Assembly (NCBI RefSeq): GCF_000687475.1
Contig: NC_057318.1
Location: 4,588,001 to 4,652,000 of the forward strand
DNA length: 64,000 nt
From: Ustilaginoidea virens
Lineage: Eukaryota; Ascomycota; Sordariomycetes; Hypocreales; Clavicipitaceae
Direction: 5' to 3'
In this document: one piece after another, positions 1-10,386 of the stretch
How positions within the stretch are numbered: position 1 is the stretch's first letter
Layout: each line of letters opens with the position of its first letter
Notes under the pieces: generated by a model
Told to the model about the DNA's origin: nothing
Databases searched by the model: none
Seen by the model: the letters and a program-made list of their open reading frames with translations, nothing else
Position numbers and translations under genes: made by a program

Positions 1-88
1 AAAAAAAGGGAAAAAAGGGAAAAAAGGGAAAAAAGGGAAAAAAGGGAAAAAAGGGAAAAAAGGGGGGGAAAAAAGGGAAAAGAGGGGC
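1..88. repeat. A/G tandem tract at left edge
   Basis: The first 66 bases are runs of five to seven A alternating with GGG, about seven units, then a G7 run and two more imperfect units. The plus strand carries many regularly spaced GGG tracts with A-only loops. It is a simple repeat with no coding content; it runs to the window edge, so its full length is unknown. Confidence 0.9.
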
Positions 89-2246
89 CAAGTTTGTTTT
101 CCCTGATTCTCCACGGCAGCGACCTGCACTGTTTCACATACGTCCAAGAAAAGAAAACTAACGCAGGATGCCGCTCCTTTCCAGTTGGGCGTTCAAAGCA
201 ACAACAACGGCGTTCAACCCTGCACTGACTTTGGGCAGGACTTGGGAGGACCTGGGAGGTACTATGCGACGCAGTCGCCTCGCCGAGCAATTTGCAACCA
301 ACAATACCAGCAGCGCTGGGTCTCGCCGTCGGGCTTTTTGAGGAGGGCCAGACGCATCAGATACAGGATGCATTGTGTTGAAAACATGGCGCGGTCCGTG
401 CAGTGTCGAACAGCCGTGTCTAGGTAAGGTACCTAGGTATGTAGGTACTGTAGTCGGACATATGGCAGGAGCTAAGTAAGCGAAGCCGCCTTCCCCCCGC
501 CCCCCGCCCCCATAAAAGGCAGGAGCCTCAATGCTCGTGCGCGCCTGGCCAAGTTCGATGTCGACGGTAGTTGGAAGCTACTAGCTTGGTCGCTACTGCC
601 TTGGGTAGCTGGGGCTTTTCCCCTTCCCAGCGACTCCCCACGTGGCGGCGACTCCAGCGACTCCAACGAGTCGAGCCGGTCTTTAGCCCGAGATGCCATC
701 CGCCATCCGCCATCCGCCATCCGCCATCCACCACAAACGTCTCTTTATTTTGGTCTTTGGCGAAGAGACAAGCGCGTCATATGCCGTCCCGTACCATCCC
801 GTCCCGCTCCCCCCACCTCTCCCCCGTGCGCGTGTGGCGAGGAAGCTGCATGGAGCGGCACAAAGGGAGGGAGACTGCTACCAAAAACCAGACCCGCCAC
901 AAGAGAACCGTCGGCGAAAACGTTGGCTTGGCTCGGCCGGTTGCGTCTGGGCTGACTGCGTCTTGGCCGGCCGGCCGGCTGGCTGTTTGTTTGCATTGCA
1001 GTAATGGACCGAGTGAGTTATACCTGATCCCAGAGTGTCCTTTCAGCATGTTGACCATCGGGGGGCCTAGACACTTCGTACTAAGACAAGGTCTCAAAGC
1101 AAGGCTGCCCTGCCTCCTCTCTCTGCAGGGCCTGGAGCTGGTCTCTGGCCCACCCATCGCGTGCGACATATAGACATGGAACATGGATGAGGTCGCGTAA
1201 CAGCCTGCCGCCTCCATTGTTGCATCATCCCATGCCGCAAGAAGCAAGCAACCAGCCATGTTGTGGAGTCGGACCAGCAACCGCGTCCAGGGTCCGTTTG
1301 CCATCAATGCCGCTTCTTCCTGTTGACAAAGTTATCAACTACCTACCTAGGCAGCCTAACCAGCTACCAACAGCTACCACCAGTCCGCCGAGATTCCTTC
1401 TTTACCCCCCCTACCCCGAATGCCCACCATCCGGTCATCAAGACACCATCATCGACTTCTTCATTTCGTCGGCCCCGCCGACTAGAAATGCCGTTCGGGA
1501 GCGTCAATCTTTCACCGGCCGCTTTTCCATTGCAGGGCAAGCCGATGATTGATTGACAGGCAACCAAAAAAGAGTGAGTTCAGGCACCATACCACCTAAT
1601 CTTTATGTAGTTCGGTTCCCTGCTGGGCGACCCTGGAAAGGCAGCGGGACCTCCTAATTTATTCCGTTGTATGTACCAGATCCCGGAGCACAAGTTCTCC
1701 CCAGCCGCTTTTTCATCATCGCTATCAATACTGATGTCGGATGTTCTGCATGTCTCAACGTACATTGTAACCGACTCTGGTAGCAAGTTTGGGTTCCATC
1801 TTGGAAGCTTTCCGCGGAATCCACAGTCTCCCGAGTCGCGAGGTCCTCCAGTTTGAGGCAACCGGTACACCGTAATGATTACCATGCGAAAAGGGAACCC
1901 TGTCCATAACGACTTTTAGCATACCTCCTTCGGAAATTTCTTTGCTAGACGGACGGCCCACCAGTCCTTTTTCGCATGAATCAAGTTGTTAAAACCTTTG
2001 CTGGCCCAAGGCACCTAAGCTGGTCGGTCACCTCCTCCGCCAAACAGAAGAGTCCAGACGTTTATCACACAAGGACCGCGATCCCATACGGTACGGTGGT
2101 ATCGACCTTTATTAGAGTTTTCGGGCTCGCGGGGGGGTTTGTTCTTCTCCCCTCCTTTCCTTGCAATCCACCAGCTCTTCTCCAGCAAAGTTTGGTTTGC
2201 GCAATACCGCATCCGGGAGCGGTTTTCCATAACGCATCTTCTCGAA
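89..2246. other. gene-free upstream region
   Basis: Several GC-rich reading frames of 60-200 codons occur on both strands, but none resembles a known protein or shows a splice-supported extension. Copies of the dispersed word TACCTAGGTA or its variants lie near 428-450 and 1340-1352. CCATCCGC repeats four times at about 693-727. The last few hundred bases are probably the promoter and 5' UTR of the GPCR gene. Confidence 0.6.
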
Positions 2247-3764
2247 ATGGGCATCACAGATGGCCAGCTTGCTGCTATCAGCGCCGTTGAAAGGGCCTGC
2301 TCAGTCTTGTCGCTTCTAGGCTGTCTTTTCACAATCATCACCTTTTGCTCCTCACGATCTTTCCACAAGCCAATCAACCGCTTGGTATTTTACGCTTCTT
2401 TCGGCAACATGATGACCAATGTCGGTACGCTGATGTCGCGGTCCTATCTGAGAAACATGGACTCCTTTGCTTGCCAGTTTCAAGCCACCTTGATTCAACT
2501 GTAGGTCCAGCGCACCACCCCATTCCAGGTCACGCAAACCGTGGCGACCTTGACTGATGCTGCTCCTTCTCATCCGAACAGGTTCATGCCAGCAGATGCT
2601 TTCTGGACCCTGGCCATGGCCATCAACGTCTATCTCACCTTTTATTACAAGTTCGATGCCGAGCGTCTCAGAAGAATGGAACTCACCTACCTCATAGCCT
2701 GCTATGGGATCCCCACCATTCCCGCTCTGGCCTTTATCTTTATTAGAAACAGCGACGGACAGCGCGTGTACGGGAACGCGACCTTGTGGTGCTGGATTGA
2801 TACCGACTGGGACATTCTCCGTATCACCATGTTTTACGCTCCCGTGTGGTTAGTCGCAATAGCCACCAAAGTGCCCAGAGGCTCGGGACATGCTGACGGG
2901 AGAAATAGGATCGTCATTTTCGTCACCATGTTCATCTACACTAAAGCTGGCCGCATGATCTATGAGAAACGCAAACAGTTGCGAAATTTTCACTCGTCTG
3001 ACCGCGACCAGATGTCGGCGAGTGACACTCTGGCTACCATCAAGACTACAGAAGTGACAGTCACAACCGAGGTAGTGGGTAGCAGAGCAATCCCCCTTCA
3101 TCCCGTGACCCCGGGAGACTCGGCTGCCGGTGAGAGCTCGAGGGAGATGAACGGTGTGTACTCTGTGCACATCACGGCCGACTCAAACCACGTCAGCGAT
3201 TTCGGCAACGCGGCGAGGCCTCCGACTGCAGACGCGGCGGCGGCGGCTGCGGCTGCGGCTGCGGCTGCGGCTGCGGCTGCGGCTCAAAAAGCGTCCACGC
3301 CAAACCCGCCCCGGCGCCCTGCCAACACTAATCGCCGACGCAACCATGAGCTGAACAATGCCGCCTGGTCCTACACCAAGTGCTCTATCCTGTTCTTCAC
3401 CGCGATTCTCATCACGTGGATTCCCTCGAGCGCCAACCGAGTGTACTCGTTGATCCATGACAAGGAAGCTTCTCTACCCCTGGAGTACATGAGCGCCTTT
3501 GTGCTCCCGCTGCAAGGGTTTTGGAACGCCGTCATCTACGCAACCACGTCATGGTCGGCCTGCGTGGAGTTTTTCCAGAGCATCAAGTCGATGAAGCGAC
3601 CTGGCGGCATACGTGGTGGCAACTCTAGCAGGGCGCGCAGCCTCGAGCGACGGGGCACCCCTTTCAAGTCGGCCGCAGGCAGTTCGCGAACTTTGGAGTC
3701 GTCGAGCACAACAGAGTTGACCAAGGATGAGGCTGTTGCAGCGGATCCAGGCCGTCACTGCTAG
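2247..3764 (+). CDS. cAMP-receptor-like seven-helix GPCR
   Basis: Putative G-protein-coupled receptor of the Dictyostelium cAR-like class found in fungi (GPR-1/GprH type), acting at the plasma membrane. Exons are 2247-2500, 2582-2848 and 2909-3764, giving 458 aa; both introns have GT-AG ends and the joins keep frame. Hydrophobic segments start near residue 14 (VLSLLGCLFTIITF), 44, 85, 120 and 165, then two more near the C-terminus after a long third cytoplasmic loop. The second extracellular loop holds the family's W-C pair (W154, C155 in TLWCWID). The loop includes a run of 17 alanines at residues 282-298. Intron 2 is 60 bp without stop codons, so retention would add 20 residues within helix 5. 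Ligand unknown. Class assignment is firm; the start ATG is the first that precedes helix 1. Confidence 0.88.
3234..3284 (+). repeat. GCG/GCT alanine-codon microsatellite
   Basis: Seventeen alanine codons, first GCG repeats and then alternating GCT GCG, encode the polyalanine run in the third cytoplasmic loop of the GPCR. The hexamer periodicity makes it prone to length variation by slippage. Confidence 0.9.
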
Positions 3765-3885
3765 TGCTATTTGGTCCCGTCCTCTTGGAGTGCCCATTAC
3801 GAAATCGTCCATGTCTCTCTTACCAATGTCTATATTATATCCAGGTCATTTAATCTACGGGCATGCATTTTTGGCTTTTCATCCT

Positions 3886-3925
<40 letters not shown>

Positions 3926-5311
3926 CGATGAGATTAGTAACGCTACTTAAATTAGAGTAGTAATACCATTGGTACCATTACTCTCTGCTTGCAAGGGAGC
4001 ACCATCCAGGGGAGTGCACCATCCAGCCCACCATGGATGGCCAGACTTGACTTCCGAACCAGGCCAGAGAGGCGGCCCAAATTCCTTCAAGGCTTGATTC
4101 CAGTTCAAGGACAGCGAGTTGCGGCGGCACTGCAGTACCAGCGCCAGTCAGCACCCGATCTTGTCCGTGCGCTGATCGGGATCGGGGGCCGGCTAGCTAC
4201 GATCGTAGTTGAGATTATTCGTTGGCCCAAATGTTGGTTCGCCGTCAACGCGGCAAACTCTCGGCCTAGGTCCTTCCAGGGCAGCCAGCCAAAGGAGCAC
4301 AAAGTACGTAGAATCCGGCAGGACCTGGGAATCGACGACACAAGAGAGTCGAGAGTCGAGACGTGCCACTTCGTGCGCCGAACCCGGATGGCTGAGCGGC
4401 AAGGCCTCGCAAAGCTGCTAGCAACTCTTGTAATGGCTGGCTGGCGGCGGGTTGGCTGGCTGTGACCCTATTGCTCGTGGGCGTTCCCCCCCCCCCGTTG
4501 GTGCATCCGATAATTTCCCCTCCCCGTCCCCTGACGCATTTTACTCCTCAAGTCCTCTGAAGTTGTTGCGCTCTCCTTCTCTGCCGTCTGGCGACTCTAG
4601 CCCGCCGTCAGTGCGCCTGAAAATCCAACTTCACTCCAACTTAAGAGTGCAACCTGGTCTCGGGATGAACAACAAGTCGATAGACAAGCAAGCGGCACGA
4701 GCACCGGGTCCAGAGTAGGATCAACAGACACGGACCGACTGCACTGGTGGATGGAAAGGGCTGGGAATCCCGCCTTCGCTGTCTCTGGCGCTTCTTTTCT
4801 CGTCCTCTCTTTCTTTGGCTCTTTCCTTCTTCTTTTTCTCCCGCGGGAAAGGGAGAAGCACTTGACATGGAGTAATGACGCCTCCTCGTTGTAACTCATG
4901 CCCGTGGCCACCATGGGAATGCCCGTCTGTCGAGCAAAAAAGAACCCCTTCTGAACAGACGTGTCTATCTTTTACTGGTGCGAGGGGCCACGTCTTCGTG
5001 CTTTCTTCTTCTTCTTCACGTAACGCTCTTTTCGTCTCGGCAGGCGTGTATAATTTCCGCGCGTCGTATTAACTTGTGCCAAACCTTTGGTTGGCTTTTT
5101 CCCTCGGGACGCGAGCCATGGCTTCTAACTGGCTAGCACCGCCCCTTGACAGCTCATGTATGGAATTATCAGAAAGATGCATCAAACCTATTACTCACCT
5201 GGTGAGAGACCTGCAGGGGGGGGGGTCCTTTTGCCCACTCGTCGTGCCATCGCATGGGCCAAGGCCCAAGGCCATTGCAACCAGGGGCAGGAATGAGGGG
5301 AAAATCCCTTG
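3765..5311. other. intergenic region between GPCR and methyltransferase
   Basis: Both flanking genes end here (convergent), so this is 3' sequence. An (ATG)n microsatellite lies at 3886-3930. A frame of 158 codons at 3989-4465 on the plus strand resembles nothing I know and has no splice partners. CT-rich tracts occur at 4560-4600 and 4790-4850. No RNA gene was recognised. Confidence 0.6.
3886..3930. repeat. (ATG)n trinucleotide microsatellite
   Basis: Thirteen uninterrupted ATG units followed by ACG ATG, about 120 bp past the GPCR stop codon, probably in its 3' UTR. Confidence 0.95.
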
Positions 5312-7440
5312 TCAATCCGGCTTTATGGCTCGTATGAAATAATATTCCCAAAACGTTCCCCGCTCGAGGCACTCCTGCATGCAGGCTGCGTCGTCCCACC
5401 ACCAAGTGTCAGACGTGACAAATCCACCCCAAACCTCCCTCCAGAGCATGCACCCGACAGTGCTTCTCAGCTCTGCTCGAATCTCTTCATCTCTCCTAAC
5501 CTCCTTATCCGCAGACGTCTCTTTTTCTCCGTGCCGGCCAATGTTTTGAGGATTTGCATAGAATCTGGCTTTGACCAAGGTGCTTCCCGGCCCCCTTAAA
5601 GAAGCCGCTCCGAGAAGATGAGGAAGTAGAATGCTCGGGTAGAGGCAGCGCGAGTTCCGTTCCAGATTGAGGAGAAGGTTCTCCAACAGCCATGTCCTCA
5701 ACCTCTCACCCAGAGCTCCGACATTGGGTGTTGGGTCAATCAGTATCAGATTGAGCACGCCTCTTGCTTTTAGGCTTCTGCTGATTTTGGAAACAACCGC
5801 CTCAATTTGACCCACGTCGCAGAGAGAGGGTAGAGACATGGAATACGCGGCATCAAAGAGACTTGTAGACTCGTTAAGCTGCGAAGCTATGGTAGGGTTA
5901 TGCCTTTCAGTCGCACTTAATTCCGTTGGAAAGGACAGTGGGCCATTCGGGAGATGGTAAACGGCCTTCTCTGGCCATAAGGCGGCCAGGTAATCCGCTG
6001 AAACTATTTTCACGCATCGAGAAAAAAGTCGATTAGCAAAAGACCCCCGCCAGGAAGGAAGAAAGGTGAATTTCAAAGATTGATACATTTTGGTTGAAAC
6101 ACTGCCATGACTTTCTCTCGTGGCTGTTGCAAATGTCCGGAATCCTGTCCTTCTGTCTGGCGCCCGCACAAGTTGAAGGGCGCCTTTTGATCCAAATGAT
6201 GCAGCACGGAGAGCATCCACCACTTCTTCTTTTCCTCAAGTTCGTCTTGAATATCGAGGCCCACGGCGCACTTTTGACATTTTTGGAGTTCTGACAAAGC
6301 CAGAAGAGGCCCGGCCCTTGCCATATTTCTTGCTTCCACCTCAAGAGTTGGGAACGATGGTACAATCCGCGAGCATGGCATGATGGTACTGTTGTTGACA
6401 TCTAGACGAGAAACTGATTCTGGCTTTTGAACGGTCCCCAGAGCCGCCTTGTTTTGTTTCCAGTCTGTCGGCTTACGCCAGGAGGATACGTCGTTCATCG
6501 GAATCGGTCTGACACTCGAGTACGGTGAAGGTCGCAAAGGCGACCTCGCTGGCGGAACCAACACGCCCAAGTCATTGCTGCTTTTCAGAGGTGAAAGTCT
6601 CGGTTTCAATCTGCAGTTTGAGCGTCAAAGAGTGTTCATGTACAAACGGATGCTTCGTCTCAAAAGGAGCGATATTCGTGATACCTAGATGGTGACTGGG
6701 CCTGTTGACTATTCTCAGAAGCAAACGATTGTGTTATGGGGGCTTGCTGGTTGAGAGGCCGCTCAGGAGTGTTATTGACATTTTCTACTGCGGACTGTGG
6801 TATAGAGTAGAGGCAATCCTGCTCGGTATCTGCTGCTTGTTCTTGGTGACTACCGTGGTTATTTGAAACAGTGTCATGAGCGATTATTGGTGCAGAAGAA
6901 GCAGCAGCAGCAGGTCTTGCCTGATCGCAGAGAACTAGATGATATCAAGTTAATCTCAACAAGCCACTACTGAAGGGAGCAAGTGTTTGCACGGATAGCG
7001 TTACCTTTGTTCTTTAGGATAGAAGTACGTTTCGTAATGGAGCCGGATGATGCAACCTCGTTGGCAGCCGTCTCCAAGGAAGCCCTAGAAATGTCTGGGT
7101 TCGAGCGGCTCATTCTTCTCTCATTCAAAACTTCAGTCCCGCCTATGTCCATTTCGAGATGAGACAGGGCGGGCACAGTCTTGATCTTATGAGATGTGGA
7201 AAGCTCTGCTGGTGCTGGGCCATCTCTTTCAAGAGAGCCTATTGAGGAAGGCGATTGTCTCGAGGGTTTTGGTCGAAACCGCGAAAAGGCAGATCTTGCG
7301 GAACCTTTGGAACTAGCCGTTGATATTGAGTTCCGGGCAAGAGTTCTGTCCTGGCCGCCTTCATCTTTATCATGGTCTCTTTTTGCACGGTGCTGACCAA
7401 CTAGCTCTCGATTTGGATCCGTCCATGCCACATCCCACAT
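5312..7440 (-). CDS. methyltransferase-like fungal protein with long disordered N-terminus
   Basis: Exons on the minus strand are 7440-7005, 6934-6685, 6610-6087 and 6003-5312, giving 633 aa; introns are 70, 74 and 83 bp. The N-terminus begins MWDVAWTDPNRE, a start I associate with a widespread fungal SAM-methyltransferase-like family. Residues about 30-330 are Ser/Pro/Gln-rich and probably disordered. A CxxC pair (QKCQKCAVGLD) and the WWMLSVLHHLD block follow. The C-terminal 230 residues carry a Rossmann-like methyltransferase half: AVFQPKFSADYLAALWPEK, then FDAAYSMSLPSL and a GVLNLILIDP strand, and near the end LWREVWGGF and WWWDD. A classical glycine-rich SAM loop is not obvious, so activity is uncertain. 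Substrate unknown. Splice joins are supported by conservation across each junction. Confidence 0.8.
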
Positions 7441-7826
7441 GGCAAACACGAGGGGGAGGTGAATGGGAGGACAAAGGGAAAGCAGAAGAGGGGGAGCAGG
7501 ATGGTGAACAGGCTTGAGCTCGCTTTGTCGCAAACACCGGCAATCATTCACAAGGGGATTGTTAGTGAGGCCCTGCTTCGGGAAGATTCGAAAGAAAATT
7601 CGTCACCACAAAGAGAAGGGGGGACTAGAGCATTCGTGTGTCACGTCACAATGCTGTCCGGCTCGCAGTCGTGGGCGTGACTGAGAAAGGCATTGCAAAG
7701 ACCACGATCACATACATAAAGAAGGGAGACCAAGGGGAGACGCTGAATGAGAGGGATGAAAGGGGCGCTAATCAAGGCGCTCTACGTGCATGGCGTGGGT
7801 ATACTAAAATGGACAGGTTATGTGGG

Positions 7827-7858
<32 letters not shown>

Positions 7859-10386
7859 TGTGAGTGTGAGAGTGTGAGAGTGTGAGAGTGTGAGAGTGTG
7901 AGAGTGAGAGTGAGAGTGAGAGCGAGCGTGAGAGTGAGAGCGAGCGTGATGGTGAGGCACAGTGAACCGGGTGATTCACACATGAGCTCGCCAATACGGT
8001 CCGAGCTTGGCTGGATACTGGAGCGTGGTTTTCATTCTTGCCGGCGTGCTTGTGCAATCATGCAATCAGCGACAGTGCCGGTCGATGAAGAGGAAAAAAA
8101 GGAGAAGGGTCGAGGCAGAGACTCGAGAGTTGGAGTGAGGAGGGGTGAGAGATGGAGAGGCGATACGAATCTCCAATGCACGGTGCCGCTGCGGGGAAAC
8201 AGTATACTCATGCATGTTTAAGCTGCTGGGTTGACCGACGAGGAAAGGACGACCAAGAGGACCAGCTTAACAGCTCTCAGCACTGGCACCGTCAACTTGC
8301 CAACTGACAAACAACCAACCACTGACGTACTGGGCGTAATCGAACGGCCTAAATGATGCGCAGAGTGAGTCAGTGACTCTCAGTGACTGGTCCGACGCAG
8401 TCAATACCTTAGGAGGCACCTGCCTAGGAAGCAGTCGACACATTGCCGGTACTTGCTTAGGTAGCGTGTTGCCAGCATGTCAGTAGTCCATCATTTGCCA
8501 AAAGTTATAGCTGTCGAAAGCACCTAGGTGCCAAGTACCTAGGTAGAGAAAGATGGCACGGTTCTCCGTACATATTGTACTGTGGTCGCTCACGTTGCTG
8601 CAGGTACCTTAACAGGTACCTAGGTAGGTAGAGGGTAGCGACTGCGAGCGATGCATGAAGCCATCAACTCGTCAAGTGCAAATCGAAGCCCAGCTTCACA
8701 CGTACTCGACTTTACCTGGAACCGACTATCACACAGGAGACAGAGACAAACCGTTCTATTGGCATAATAGGAACGGCCCGAGGGCGTTCGGCGCATACTC
8801 ACGAATGGCAACGTCGAGTCTTGTACGACGGACACATCGAGCAATGAGCAACATCAATCTGGGATAGAGATTCAACCCACCTTTGATTCTGGCAACTTCT
8901 TGTATGCGCAGTGAGCCTCCGTTCTCGTTTATGGGCCTTGTTTGGATGGGTACCTCAATTTGTGCCGTCTTTGATTGGTTTGTGAACAATGACACGTGTG
9001 GTCTCTCTGCTAAACGGCGCGTCGCATGAGGCTTTGGTGATACTGTAGCACAAGCAGGCAGAGTCTTGGGTCGAATTACCCCTTGGGAGATAGAAGAAAA
9101 GAAGCAAGGAGAATGAAAAGGAAAAGAGCTAAAGAAGAGTAAGCAAGGGGGTAAAGGGGTAAAAGGAAGAGAAAGGGATCCAAGCACAAAGCTTGAAAAG
9201 AGGGCTGGGTTTACATACGGGCTAATGTGAAGGTGTCGTTCCCAGATTCCTGCGTCACCGTTTCCCACGGGAGCCCAAGACTCTGGCTAGCTTCTGGATG
9301 GTGTCTACTATAGTCTTCGAACATGGCAACAAGCGAGACGAATCAAGACTGTTTACTCCATATCGGTCGCTGAAATTGGTGGTGTGCTGGCTCTGCTCTC
9401 GCTGCCCCAGATTCAGGTTGCGCGGTCCGTTCTATCCAAACCTAGATTAGAAAGCCAAAAACGACCCATACTTGCCATTTCATTTCGAACGGCAATCAGC
9501 CCGTATTACACCGGTATTGCCACGGCATCGATGGCCATGGCTGGGAAACAACAGGTTCGCCGTGTACGCAGCAGCCGTCAACCGACCACGGCATTGACCC
9601 ATCCTCTGCATCAGACGAGGGCACAATGTACGGCGCAACCACCTCCTTGATCCTTCTACTGCATCTGATTACCGCATTCGGCCCCGAGTATCGTTGCAAA
9701 ACCTCGCGAGCTAATGTTATAGGCTGGCTCGCCCGTCCTGTGTCCTGTGTCCTGTGCAACTGTGGACGAGCTGCATCGTCAAAGCCTCATGTGAAAGCTG
9801 CAACGTGCCACAACGATCGACAAGGGCACACAACAGCTACAGTCCCAATAGCACCGCCACTACTTCCAGCCCGTGTTATTATCCGTGTACGTTGTGTATC
9901 TCTGGTCCGTTTGGTGCATCTAAAGCAAGACATATTGACGCATGGCCTGTCAGCGGCACTCCTTCGATCTGTTCCTGCGTGCCTCACACGAGTCACACCA
10001 CTCACATTGCTCTTGGCTCAAGCTGTAAGCTGACAGGACCCCAGATGCCATATTGCTGGCAGAAATGAGAAAAGCTTCCGCTGGCCGAGTTTCATAGCCC
10101 GCTAGTCCTCGCCTTCCCGTGCCGAACCGAGCATCGTGACTCGACTTGCAGCTGTTTGTTAGTTTGCCACATCACCTCTTGACAGCTGCCGGGCAGTGCC
10201 AGGCGCTCGTACTCTTTCATCAAGTCCATGACCCCTCCTCCTCCTCTCTTTCCCTTTTGCCAGTACTTTCTCCGTCTCTCTTGCTCCCGGAAGGAACAAG
10301 GAATGATCTCCATGTCGGGAAAACCTTTCATCCTCTGATTCTCATCAGTAGACAGACCGTTTGACTGCAACCGCACCCTGTTGAAC
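7441..10386. other. long gene-free region with GAGTGA repeat
   Basis: About 2.9 kb between divergent genes. It holds the GAGTGA-type microsatellite at 7825-7954 and a dense set of TACCTAGGTA-like words at 8403-8635. A purine-rich stretch lies at 9085-9195. Reading frames of 60-170 codons on both strands are low-complexity or unrecognisable, and I support none as a gene. The ends should contain the promoters of the methyltransferase-like gene and the purine permease. Confidence 0.55.
7825..7954. repeat. GAGTGA/GAGTGT microsatellite
   Basis: Roughly 130 bases of GAGAGT and GAGTGT units with purine bias on the plus strand, ending in imperfect GAGCGT variants. It lies about 385 bp upstream of the methyltransferase-like start codon. 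Such purine-rich mirror repeats can form triplex DNA. Confidence 0.95.

Noticed and set aside
571..1307. Overlapping open frames of 200 codons (+) and 176 codons (-)
   Set aside because: GC-rich sequence gives long chance frames; neither product resembles a known family or has plausible splice partners.
4370..4440. tRNA-like stretch (GGATGGCTGAGCGGC resembling an A box)
   Set aside because: No matching B box at the right distance and no acceptor-stem pairing could be found.
3989..4465. 158-codon plus-strand frame after the GPCR
   Set aside because: No recognisable domain, starts in a microsatellite-flanked 3' region, and composition is not protein-like.
8756..9268. 170-codon minus-strand frame
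   Set aside because: Much of it is a translated purine/pyrimidine tract (Phe/Ser/Pro runs); no family match.
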